Source: Phaeoceros laevis (taxonomy: Eukaryota > Anthocerotophyta > Anthocerotopsida > Notothyladales). Taken from it: 28,867 nt of DNA. Below, in pieces: positions 20,222 to 28,815 of the stretch (positions within the stretch are counted from its first letter, which is position 1; each line of letters begins with the position of its first letter). The translations under genes were made by a program, and so were the position numbers. Below the pieces are notes generated by a model. It was not told the DNA's origin. It saw nothing but the letters and a program-made list of their open reading frames with translations, and searched no databases. Where the stretch lies: NCBI GenBank assembly GCA_049999765.1, contig JBNGIQ010002680.1, positions 1 through 28,867 of the forward strand. The letters are read 5' to 3'.

Positions 20222-20789
20222 CCCGGGCCAGTTGGTGATGCGCAATTGCAGGGCTTTTCAGCAGTAGCAGTCCAGTGCATAATAGTAGACAGCAGTACCA
20301 CTCCACTGCACCGGTGTCATTGGTAATCCGAGAAACAGAACTACACAACAGGGCAAAGTACTGCAAACTACCGAACTATTCAAACTACCAGTATTCCGAT
20401 ACTGCTACCTTGAGCAGTGCACGGATGTGTAGTAGAGTCATCGAAAGAGCAAAAGTCTGGGGCTGCCATGGAGGATACGTTGAGGCGTAGGAGGCTCGGA
20501 GGGACGACGAATGCGCGCGGTGTGAATGATCCATAGTCCCAAACGATAGATCTCGCACTTGTCTGAATCCCTTCCTCTCGACCCTGACCAATCCACAGAT
20601 AAGCCCGACATCTGGAAAACGCACTTGAACAATTATGGTCGTCACAGCCTTGTCAAACAAACCATAATCGTGTCTAAGCTTACTACTAATCACTGTGTGC
20701 GGAGGTTTGGCTGCCATACAGAAATGTATACCACCAGGGCCTCCTAGTGCTTGCCTCGGTAGGTTTCTCAGCGGCGCTATGGTTGAGGC

Positions 20790-20907
20790 GATGCATCAGC
20801 AGAAGCGCACTACCTACTGCTGGTTGTGCCTTATTTTTCGCGGATCCACCTGCAGCTGCCTGTTCGTTTGCGGCCACTACTAGATGCTGCGCTTCTGCTG
20901 ATGCATC
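20790..20907. repeat. 20-base perfect inverted repeat enclosing 78 bases
   Basis: The arms at 20790-20809 and 20888-20907 are exact reverse complements (gatgcatcagcagaagcgca). Flanking bases show no target-site duplication. It may be a small foldback or MITE remnant, or a stem in an upstream transcript. Confidence 0.85.
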
Positions 20908-21007
20908 CTGTGCTAGGTATCCTCAGAATGGCGAGGGCAGCAAATGGTGGGCAAACGGCTGCTGGGGCACACTCCTGGAAATTGGCATTAAAAAGATTTG
21001 AATTTTA

Positions 21008-21070
21008 GTGGGCAAGCAGCTATGCTGTAGGGGTAGCACTTGCTTTCTGACAGCATCGTTGTTTGCCCAC
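21008..21070. repeat. 63-base hairpin with 21-base arms
   Basis: Arm 21008-21028 starts gtgggcaagcag, and arm 21050-21070 pairs with it through 18 Watson-Crick pairs, two G-U pairs and one mismatch. The loop is 21 bases. A third partial copy of the arm (gtgggcaaacggctgctgg) lies at 20947-20965. The size is in the range of a small-RNA precursor stem, but the sequence alone does not show expression. Confidence 0.8.
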
Positions 21071-21919
21071 ATGAATTCACAGCCTTTTAGCCATTGGAGG
21101 CGGTATAGAGGAGCGTGGGCCCGAGGAGGTATTGAGCAGCAACAACTGTATTTCGCTACTACAGCAGCACCAGCACGACTACTACAGCATCAAGACTACG
21201 TCCTTCAATCCACCCCTGTGTCGTAGGATAGTAGGTCACGTCGGTGAGCTCCCGGTCTTCTGCACAAGGAGCTCGTCTCAGTGTATGTGAATTGTGGCAG
21301 GTTAGAAGATGGATGCAGGGTTCTTAGCTGGAGGTGCTAGGTATGGCTGGTTAGAAGCTCCACGCCGCAGGATTTCCACTGCTCCGCCACAAGGGCTGTG
21401 GCGGCATAGAATAGCACAGAGTACGGGCTAGGTCACGTCGTTGTTCTGTACGTAGGAATAGAGCAGGAAGGCGTCATGCTAGCTGAATTGTTAGGTGCAC
21501 ATCTCTCGTTAAAGCATGTGCAACTGTTTCTTCCGTGGAACAATTTCATTCACATATTCGGTAAAGAGGTCTGGGAGAGCTCCTGCCTCATCGATGTGCA
21601 CAAAGAGTAGCAGGATGGAAGAGCACAGCAGAATTAGTGTGAGCTAAGCCACAAATGATGTGGTGGCATGGAGTTGACGGAAAGCCATGTGAAGCTGCAG
21701 CTAAGGTAGTAGTTGTACATCCACAGATTGCACGAACACAGTCGCACACTCAAGCCAGCTCGTCAGACAGCTTTGGTACACTATGTGACCAGGGTTGATA
21801 CGGCTTTGTTGCAATTTGCAAACCCGACGCTTCTAGGATGTAGCGCAAGCGCGAAGCTGAACTTTGTGAATATTCGGAATTGGACAAGTCTGATAGCCAG
21901 CTCCTGAGATTGTGGTGGA

Positions 21920-24900
21920 ATGATGGCTGCCAGCCCGTTGCAGCTCGACTGCCGGAATACCAGCTCGCCATGGACTGTCAACTCGTTACCAGTCTTCCGC
22001 AAGCTACGCCCCTCGATACTCGTGCAACGAGTACTTGAGAGCGGACGATTTGAGGGTCCCTGCCAGGGATTTCCAGAGATGCGGTGTGGGAATAGTCTAG
22101 CATCTCTAGAAAAGGAGGGTCAGACTGGAGATGGACTACGGCATTCCGATGTCAGGCTCAAGAACTCCTACAATGCCCTGTGGTTAAACAACCGGCACAA
22201 GTCAGCTTGGGTGGAGTCGCAATTGGGCACGGGCGACGCTGGAATGAAAAGGCCTCCTGAATCTGTATCCACACCAGATCGAAGAGCTTTTGGCAGGTTA
22301 GCATCGCATGAGGACGATTTGGAGGTTAGAACGTGCAGGAAACTATGTGAAAGTGGACCAAATACTGACGCTGTGGATGCATTGGACCTCCTGGTGCAGA
22401 GGGGATGCTATGTCCCCAACAATCTCTTTTTTCTTGTCCTGAAGAGGTGCATCGCACTGAAGGACCTGTGTCTGGGCAGACGGATTCATGCTCTCACTGT
22501 GAAGAGTGGATATGAAGGAGATACATTCTTGACCACACACCTCATCGGCCTCTATGCTTCACATGGGAGGGTAGAGGAAGCAATGGAGGTCTTCTCGAAA
22601 GTGACAGCACCGTCTGCATATAATTGGTCTGCCATCATTTTGGCATATGCTAGACATGGAGAGCCAACTCAGGCTTTACGACTGTATCGACAAATGCGCC
22701 AGTCAACCGTTCAGCCAGACAACCATATATTTCTGGCAGTTCTTAAAGCTTGTGCCACTGCATGTGACTTAGCTGCTGGCAAGGATGTTCATGCTCATAT
22801 TCTTGCCAGTGCAGGGAAGCCAGATGTTTTTGTCCAAACAAGCCTGGTTGATATGTATGCGAAGTGTGGTAGCATCGAGGATGCTCGTAGAGTGTTTGAC
22901 AAGCTTCCTCATAAGAATGTGGTGACATGGACTGCCATGATTGCAGGTTATGCCCAGCAGGGTATGGGGCAGGAGGCTCTTAATCTTTATAATGGTATGC
23001 AACAAGAGGGCATAGCTCCACCCAACTCCGTCACATTTGTATGCCTCTTGCAGGCATGCGCAAGTGTAGGTGAATCAGGGCTGCATCAGGGAAAGCATCT
23101 CCAATCACAGATTGAAAATCGAGGCCTGCAGGATGATGTTGTAATTGGCGCCAGCTTGGTGAACATGTATGCAAAGTGTGCCACCATAGAGGATGCTCGC
23201 AGAGTGTTTGACAAACTTTCCCGCAGAGACGTGGTGACGTGGAATACAATGATATCGGCTTATGCCCAGCAGGGTATGGGTCAGGAAGCCCTTGGTCTTT
23301 ACAATAGTATGCAATTGGAAGGGATCAGCACTCCCAGCTCAGTCACATTTGTTTGCCTGTTGCAGGCTTGTGCTAATGTAGGTGCAGTAGTTCTGCAAAA
23401 GGGAAAAGAGCTTCATGCACAGATTAAAGAACGGGGACTGCAAGATGATGTGGTACTAGGCCCCAGCTTGGTGAACATGTATGCGAAGTGCGGTAATATA
23501 GAAGAGGCCCGTAGACTGTTTGACAGGCTTTCTCACAGAGATGTGGTGACATGGAATTCGATGATTGCAGGTTATGTCCAGCAGCGGATGGGCCAGGAAG
23601 CCCTCAGCCTTTACAGCAGTATGCAACAAGAAGGCATGACTCAACCAAACTCTGTGACATTTGCATGCCTGCTGCAAGCATGTGCAAGTGTAGGTGATGT
23701 AGGTCTGCATCAGGGAAAGCAGCTCCATGCACAGATTGAAGAACAAGGCTTGGAAGATGATGTGGTTGTAGGCACTGCCTTGGTGAGCATGTATGTCAAG
23801 TGCGGTAGCATAAAGAATGCTCGCGGAGTGTTTGACAGACTTACCCAAAAAGATGTGGTGTCTTGGACCGCCATGATTGCTGGGTATGCCCAGCAGGGGA
23901 TGGGTCAGGAAGCCCTTAGTCTCTACAACAGTATGCAACAAGAAGGAATTACTGCACCCGATTCTGTCACTTTTGTATGCCTCCTGCAGGCATATGCAGG
24001 TGTTGGTATAGAAGCTCTGCATCAGGGAAAGCAGATCCATGCAGAAATCCAAGCGCGAGGTTTGCAGGATGACGTAGTTATAGGAGCGAGCTTGGTGACC
24101 ATGTATGTGAAGTGTGGTAGCATCAGGGATGCTCGCACAGTCTTCGATAAGCTTCCACAAAGAAATGTGGTGACATGGACTGCTATGATAGCAGGTTATG
24201 CACAGGAGGGGATGGGTCAGGAAGCCCTGCGTCTGTACAGTAGTATGGAACAGGAAAGCATCATTCCTTCAGATTCTGTCACATTTGTCTGCCTCCTGAA
24301 AGCATGTGCAACTGTTACAGCTCTGCCTCTTGGAAAGCAGCTCCATGCACAGATTGAACAACTAGGACTGCAGGCTGATGTTGCCGTGGGAACCAGGTTG
24401 GTAGACATGTATGCGAAGTGTGGGAGCATGTGGGATTCACAGCAGGTGTTTGATTCACTGCCTGAAAGAACCGTCGAAGCTTGGAGTGCCCTCATTGCAG
24501 GGTACACCCGTCAAGGAGACAGTGAGGTTGTGTTTGACTTGCTTGACAGGATGAGGCTGGAGGGCGTCCAGCCAGACGGTGTCACGTTTCTTAGTGTGAT
24601 GACATTATGCAGTCATGTGGGTCTAATAGACGAAGGCCGAAAATATTTCGAGACTATGAGCACTGATTATGGCATCACTCCAACCATTGAGCACTACGTA
24701 TGCATGATAGATCTCCTAGGCCGTGCAGGTTATCTGAATGAGGCTTTAAGCTTAGTGAAGACCATGCCTTTGCAACCTAATGCTTCAGTCTGGCGAACTC
24801 TGTTGGGGGCTTGTCAAAAGTGGAACAATGTGAAGGTTGGTCGACAGGCTTTTGAGTCAGCAGTGAATCTAGATGCTACAGATGCCTCGCCTTACATTTT

Positions 24901-25087
24901 GATGTCCAACATTTATGCCGGCGCCCAGATGTGGGAGCAGGCAAAGGAGATGCAGGCAATGAGAGTGGAATCCAAGGCATGGAAGCAGCCAGGCCAGAGC
25001 TGGTGGACTGACATGGGCGGAATCGTGCACACTTTCGCAGTTGGGGACAATAATCATCCTGATGACAGTGGCATGACCGTGCCTTAA
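21920..25087 (+). CDS. PLS-class PPR protein with degenerate PDF-like N-terminus, E+ type
   Basis: Intronless, 1055 residues, starting ATGATG at 21920; an in-frame start one codon later is equally possible. Residues 76-102 resemble the second half of the PDF motif of the minus-strand PPR gene: SDVRLKNSYNALWLNN followed by AWVESQL. The first half (the WWD part) is not recognisable. The PPR region contains about five nearly identical 103-105-residue PLS triplets (GKQLHAQIEERGL-like, LVNMYAKCGSIEDARRVFDKL, VVTWTAMIAGYAQQGMGQEAL). The E domain starts near residue 949 (MPLQPNASVWRTLLGACQ) and contains AWKQPGQSWW and HTFAVGDNNHPDD, then stops after MTVP, within the E+ region. No deaminase remains. 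A decayed second copy of the 3' end, with a deaminase, follows at once. Expected to be an organelle RNA-editing specificity factor working with a separate deaminase, or a non-editing RNA binder. Confidence 0.92.
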   Translation: MMAASPLQLDCRNTSSPWTVNSLPVFRKLRPSILVQRVLESGRFEGPCQGFPEMRCGNSLASLEKEGQTGDGLRHSDVRLKNSYNALWLNNRHKSAWVESQLGTGDAGMKRPPESVSTPDRRAFGRLASHEDDLEVRTCRKLCESGPNTDAVDALDLLVQRGCYVPNNLFFLVLKRCIALKDLCLGRRIHALTVKSGYEGDTFLTTHLIGLYASHGRVEEAMEVFSKVTAPSAYNWSAIILAYARHGEPTQALRLYRQMRQSTVQPDNHIFLAVLKACATACDLAAGKDVHAHILASAGKPDVFVQTSLVDMYAKCGSIEDARRVFDKLPHKNVVTWTAMIAGYAQQGMGQEALNLYNGMQQEGIAPPNSVTFVCLLQACASVGESGLHQGKHLQSQIENRGLQDDVVIGASLVNMYAKCATIEDARRVFDKLSRRDVVTWNTMISAYAQQGMGQEALGLYNSMQLEGISTPSSVTFVCLLQACANVGAVVLQKGKELHAQIKERGLQDDVVLGPSLVNMYAKCGNIEEARRLFDRLSHRDVVTWNSMIAGYVQQRMGQEALSLYSSMQQEGMTQPNSVTFACLLQACASVGDVGLHQGKQLHAQIEEQGLEDDVVVGTALVSMYVKCGSIKNARGVFDRLTQKDVVSWTAMIAGYAQQGMGQEALSLYNSMQQEGITAPDSVTFVCLLQAYAGVGIEALHQGKQIHAEIQARGLQDDVVIGASLVTMYVKCGSIRDARTVFDKLPQRNVVTWTAMIAGYAQEGMGQEALRLYSSMEQESIIPSDSVTFVCLLKACATVTALPLGKQLHAQIEQLGLQADVAVGTRLVDMYAKCGSMWDSQQVFDSLPERTVEAWSALIAGYTRQGDSEVVFDLLDRMRLEGVQPDGVTFLSVMTLCSHVGLIDEGRKYFETMSTDYGITPTIEHYVCMIDLLGRAGYLNEALSLVKTMPLQPNASVWRTLLGACQKWNNVKVGRQAFESAVNLDATDASPYILMSNIYAGAQMWEQAKEMQAMRVESKAWKQPGQSWWTDMGGIVHTFAVGDNNHPDDSGMTVP

Positions 25088-25214
25088 AAACATGCTTGTC
25101 TTGGTGTTGCAACCCCATGATGCAGTCATGGCGTCACAAACTTACGCAATCATGGTGAGTCCAATGGACTTTGACTCTTTGAGGCTAAGAGCACTATATT
25201 TGCATGATGGACAG

Positions 25215-25841
25215 GGCGAAGACTTTGGACAACAGGCTTCTGGGTCTGTGGTGACTTCAGATGATACAGATGCGTCATTTCTATGTTTTGATGTCCCAAC
25301 ATTTATGGTAGCGCTCAGATGTCGGAGGAGGAAGCAAGGAAGATGCAGGCAGGGAGAGTGGAATTCAAGGCGTGGAAGCATCCAGGCCAGAGCTAGTGGA
25401 CTGACATGGGCGGGGTCTGCACATTTTTATAGCCAGGGACATGAACCAGCTTGGGAAGAGCATTGCTGGTGGAACTGCCTAGCGGGTAACATCTGGATGA
25501 AGAAAGGGGTGACATTTCATGCAACGTGCGGAGCAGAAATGAACGTTTGAAGGAGGAAGGGAAACATGTACCACACACCAAGCTGGTGTTGAAGCCCGTG
25601 TCTGAGAAGGAGAAGGAAGATAACCGTGTGGGCATGCTGAGAAGCTAGCTTTGGCGTTTGATCTTTTGAACACTCCCGATGGCACACCTCTACTGGTAAC
25701 CAAAAACCTGCGGATGTGCAGGGACTGCCACTCTTCCACCGAGATTTTGTCAATGGTGGAAAGGAGGGATATCGTGTACGGGTCGCACAGTGTGTGCATC
25801 GATTCGAGGCAGGGTCCTGTAGCTGCTAAGGGTCGACATTG
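25215..25841 (+). pseudogene. Frameshifted duplicate PPR 3' end with KP-type DYW remnant
   Basis: 25222-25430 repeats the E-domain end of the gene just upstream (24835-25040): the tcaaggcgtggaagcatcc block matches the coding tccaaggcatggaagcagcc, and ccaggccagagct is shared. It is broken by frameshifts and a TAG after the PGQS-like block. 25520-25841 repeats the deaminase of the minus-strand PPR gene: NERLKEEGKHV-like sequence, then PDGTPLLVTKNLRMCRDCH, ending KGRH then TGA. The HAE block is out of frame (a lost base before GHAEKL), and further indels lie after RDIV and within the CSC end. Similarity continues into the 3' flank (ttgccaact near 25857 and the corresponding part of the other gene). 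It is therefore a non-functional deaminase remnant, probably the original C-terminus of this PPR gene or a converted copy. Confidence 0.85.
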
Positions 25842-25999
25842 AGCGAGATAAAAATTTGCCAACTCATACAGTTCCGCCACCTGCCTGCAGATGGGAAAAC
25901 ATATCCAGCGTTGATGACGGCACTTAGCATGTAGAACCTCGTTAAAACAAATAATCAACTCCACCTTATCTGCGCTCCAAACTTGAGAGAGCGGGTGTG

Positions 26000-26827
26000 C
26001 TACTTGTCGGCCATGGTCTCCGGCTTCTCATTAGCATTGTGCTGCAAAATAGAGGGCAGGCCAAGCTTGCTGGCAAGATCATCGTCACCAAGCCAGTTCC
26101 AGACAATTTCAAAATTCACGTATGTACAAGCCAGGACAATTCCCTTGTCATCTACAATCTGCAGCTTGATTTTGTAGGACCCCTGCATTAGCAGCTTCCG
26201 GTTAGACTTATTTCTTTGCAAAAGTTGGACTCGAACAAAACCTTCACAGTGACACCGAGGCTAGGGCAACCTACCGGGGGAGTGACCTTTGGAAGAACTT
26301 CTGAATTCTGTAATACAAATTCGCCTGGCCTGACAGGGCAGGCGGTCTTGGAGCAGAGGTCATCCTGCTCGCTGTGAACCGGTATGTTGTGGAAGTAGAC
26401 AGTGATCACCACGGTGCCTCCTTCAATCTCACGGTCTGCAACAACGGAAAGCAAAATGAGCAATCCAATCCCTGTCTCGACCAACGCTAGCATGCAGAAC
26501 GAGAAAGAAATAGCAGCCACACCTGTAGTAGCAGGAATCACGAAGTTGGCTTCAGATCCACTGATCACAGGATCGGGCTCTACAGAGACATCCTTCACAG
26601 TAACTGGATATGTTTTCCCATCTGCGATCGCACAAAAACAGCAAGTGCACCAGAGTCATCCACGCCAGCGACACTAAACCTCCAAATTATGAACAGAAAG
26701 ACGCTGCCCAGAGAAAGCACCACCACTCACCACACTTGCTCCATGTGGCAGTTGCAAATGTCCCAGGAGCTACAGCTGCATGGGCAAGCAACAAAAGCTG
26801 CAAAGCTGGAAGCACTGCGAAAGCCAT
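26000..26827 (-). CDS. ML-domain (NPC2/MD-2-like) lipid-binding protein
   Basis: Four exons on the minus strand: 26827-26731, 26621-26523, 26435-26275 and 26182-26000. All introns are GT-AG (phases 1, 1 and 0), giving 179 residues. Residues 1-25 form a signal peptide (MAFAVLPALQLLLLAHAAVA). The ML domain follows: C32 and DGKTYPVTVKDVSVEPDPV, then GSEANFVIPATT. Next come IEGGTVVITVYFHNIPVHSE, DLC93SKTAC98PVRPGEFVL, LPKVTPPGSYKIKLQIVDD and LAC138TYVNFEI. These are the conserved positions of plant ML proteins, which bind sterols or phospholipids in the secretory pathway, vacuole or apoplast. A tail of about 30 residues after the domain (LGDDDLASKL to ETMADK) is longer than usual. Start and stop are clear. 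It diverges from the gene beginning near 27149, about 320 bases away. Confidence 0.87.
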
Positions 26828-27125
26828 CTTCACCAATCCCCGACGCACATAGGAAACTGGACAAGTGTTTTACCCGGGTTGAGACACGGCGGGACTGCAG
26901 CGGAGAGTGGGTCCTGCTGACCAACCGGGGTGTGGTGCTCGCATGCAACGATGGACGACGGTGTTGTCAGTGCTTGTTGAGAGTCAATGAAGGATGAACG
27001 AGGAAGGCAGGAAGGTGGCTTATTGTGATTTACGGGGTGGATTCTAATAAAGAACGTGTTTTCCATTGATTGCATGTCTTTTGTTTTCTTCTCAAACTAA
27101 TACCTCGTTTGCCTTGCTGCTCCAG

Positions 27126-27882
27126 GCGAAGGGCCTCTGGAGGGCAGCATGGACATTTTCGGAGGAGCTGCAGAGGCTCAAGAGGACATGTTTGGCGAGG
27201 ATGAGGGTCACACCGAGATACTACCAGATACTACAGGGCCCTTATCGGAGACGGATGTTTCTGCTGCAGTATCTTCGAGCGATGGTGGTCAATACTTTAA
27301 CATGGCAGGAGAAGGTAAGAGTGCAGCAGTATTTCTTGAAGTGACATTCGTCTTGCTTAGTATGTGGCACTTGAAGGATGGGTTTCGTTGTGCAATTTTC
27401 TCTATCTGCTTGACCAGCTAGATATGTAGTTCCAGGTCACGTATGGCATGTTAGGATTGTGATTCGTCAACGAGTCAAAGTTAGAGATGCAGTTTTGACG
27501 TTTATTTTTGCAGCTGAGGTTCCAGCAGAGAGCTCGGGTTACGTTGTGGATGAGTCTACAGGTTGAGTAACTGACTACTTTTGTGGCTGTTTTGAGCTTA
27601 ATAACCAAGGTAATTGGTCACCGATCTTTTGGTCCATCTTTGGGTGAGGTGTGATCTCTGAGTGCAACAACAGAATCTTTTTTCACAAAACTTACAAGTT
27701 ATAATAGAAGCCTGCGGCTGTCGTCACTGCTGTCTCCTCCGTGTGCCCCTCTCAACAGAGAATGCGCCAAACCTCTGTTGGGTCCTGTGAGAGTCCCTGG
27801 CCTGCGCCGAATTAGTGTGGCGTTGGCCCCCGTGACGAAAGCTGGATCCTCAGTTACAACTTACCAGGGACCCCAATCCTGA
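27126..27882 (+). CDS. Unrecognised multi-exon gene, acidic N-terminus
   Basis: At least two exons fit well: 27126-27314 (ATG at 27149; donor GTAAGA) and 27514-27561 (acceptor TTTTTGCAG, donor GTTGAG), joined in phase 1. They read MDIFGGAAEAQEDMFGEDEG, through MAGEG, to AEVPAESSGYVVDEST. A third exon is possible at 27761-27882 (acceptor CAACAGAG) and would continue in the same phase as ECAKPLLGPVRVPGLRRISV to a TGA at 27880. Because 27125 ends in a good CAG acceptor, 27126 may instead be an internal exon of a longer gene whose 5' exon lies towards 27000. The protein is acidic and low in hydrophobics at first, then basic. I do not recognise the family. The first two exons are more secure than the third. 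Confidence 0.45.
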
Positions 27883-28049
27883 TCCTGGGCTCCCACCTCC
27901 CAATGGTTTAATCCCCTGGGCATGCCGATCCCGGTCCATGGGCCTACCGAGTAATTCCACATGCTGCTCTAATCCCAGAACCGCTGCAAAGCCAAGCTCG
28001 CAGTCCATAATGTTCCCAAGCCCTAATCTGCTTCTAGCTCGGACATGTT

Positions 28050-28269
28050 CTTTGTCACATAACCACGTCATCGGACATGTCCCAAGAACGCCAAATGCTC
28101 TGTTCCCACACTTGAAGTGTGGGAACAGAGCATTTGGTTCTTTTCCTAGAACATGTCCTAGAACCTGTCCTAGAACCTCGAGAATGCTTGAAGAACATGT
28201 CCGATGACCCTGGTTGGGTTGGTGAAAATGCTTGAAGAACATGTCCGATGACGTGGTTATGTGACAAAG
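28050..28269. mobile_element. Foldback / MITE-like element with nested palindromes
   Basis: The outer arms 28050-28080 and 28239-28269 are perfect 31-base inverted repeats starting ctttgtcacataaccacgtc. Inside, 28091-28137 is a 47-base palindrome with one central base (28114), extended by paired aagaa/ttctt across a small bulge. Between them are three 12-base tandem units (cctagaacatgt-like, 28145-28180). A 26-base direct repeat lies at 28183-28208 and 28227-28252. There is no coding capacity of its own; the ORFs here merely reflect the palindrome. No clear target-site duplication was seen. A non-autonomous foldback DNA element is the best reading; a strong hairpin transcript is an alternative. 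Confidence 0.7.
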
Positions 28270-28403
28270 GCTTCGAAGCTGCAAGCTGCATTCAGTAACC
28301 CAAAGCTTGTCTCCATTTCTATTCTATCGGAAATGCTGCTAAATTAAATCTCAACGCGTCTGTGCCACCCCACCCTAGTTGTATGATTAAAACTCCAGAC
28401 GTC

Positions 28404-28815
28404 TCAGCACAGCCTCCGAAAACTTCTTTGCCTGCACAAGGAGGAACACATTAGAGCACAATACACCGCAATAAACTGAATACCAAACACGATGCTAGTT
28501 GCAGGGTTTACTTCTTTTCAGTGAGTTTTGGACTTGGACGATAGTATTTCAAATATCCATCCCAAGGAACTTTTTTTATTCCAGCTCTGTCAGCAATTAA
28601 ATTGCGCACCCTGCGTACAACCCACCCATCAAGCTACGTAGCAAAAGTGCATGCGTTTCCAAACCGGTAGCTGATTGTAAGATGGCCAGGCGCACCTTTC
28701 TGCAAACTCGATTGGAGTTTCCCCCTGTCGCAGTATTTGCGGTTCAAGGTACCAGACATCACACACCACAGCCCAGGATGTCATCAGGCGTAACAGGTGC
28801 ATACTGAAGGATTGT
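28404..28815 (-). CDS. GPAT9: GPAT9-type glycerol-3-phosphate acyltransferase, last three exons
   Basis: Minus-strand exons 28815-28696, 28610-28512 and 28431-28404, all GT-AG; the gene continues beyond the right edge. They read QSFSMHLLRLMTSWAVVCDV, WYLEPQILRQGETPIEFAE, VRNLIADRAGIKKVPWDGYL and KYYRPSPKLTEKK. These are the characteristic C-terminal sequences of plant GPAT9, an ER membrane enzyme that acylates glycerol 3-phosphate at sn-1 in glycerolipid and triacylglycerol synthesis. The catalytic acyltransferase motifs would lie upstream, outside the window. In the last exon the expected SFAESVLRRLE-type ending is present only after a one-base shift: the annotated frame gives KQRSFRRLC and stops at 28404, while the shifted frame gives SEAVLRRLEF and stops at 28387. 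The coding loss is small (about ten residues). A sequencing error or a real mutation are both possible. Confidence 0.85.

Larger units (their letters stand above)
20246..21919. promoter_or_regulatory. 1.7-kb spacer between divergent PPR genes, with inverted repeats
   Basis: Separates the minus-strand PPR gene from the plus-strand PPR gene, so it should hold both promoters. It contains a 20-base perfect inverted repeat and a 63-base hairpin (listed separately). A small hairpin ccgccaca-N5-tgtggcgg lies at about 21384-21404, and taggtcacgtcg occurs twice, near 21232 and 21430. ORFs here are short and overlapping. No RNA gene is identifiable by eye. Confidence 0.45.

Noticed and set aside
26188-26598. 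Single 136-codon ORF as the ML gene
   Set aside because: It reads through two introns and starts at a GTG. The four-exon model gives a signal peptide, all conserved ML positions and the proper C-terminus.
27850-28284. 144-codon minus-strand ORF across the foldback element
   Set aside because: It is produced by the inverted and direct repeats of the element, with repeated DMFFKH-like and SRTCS-like strings in several frames.
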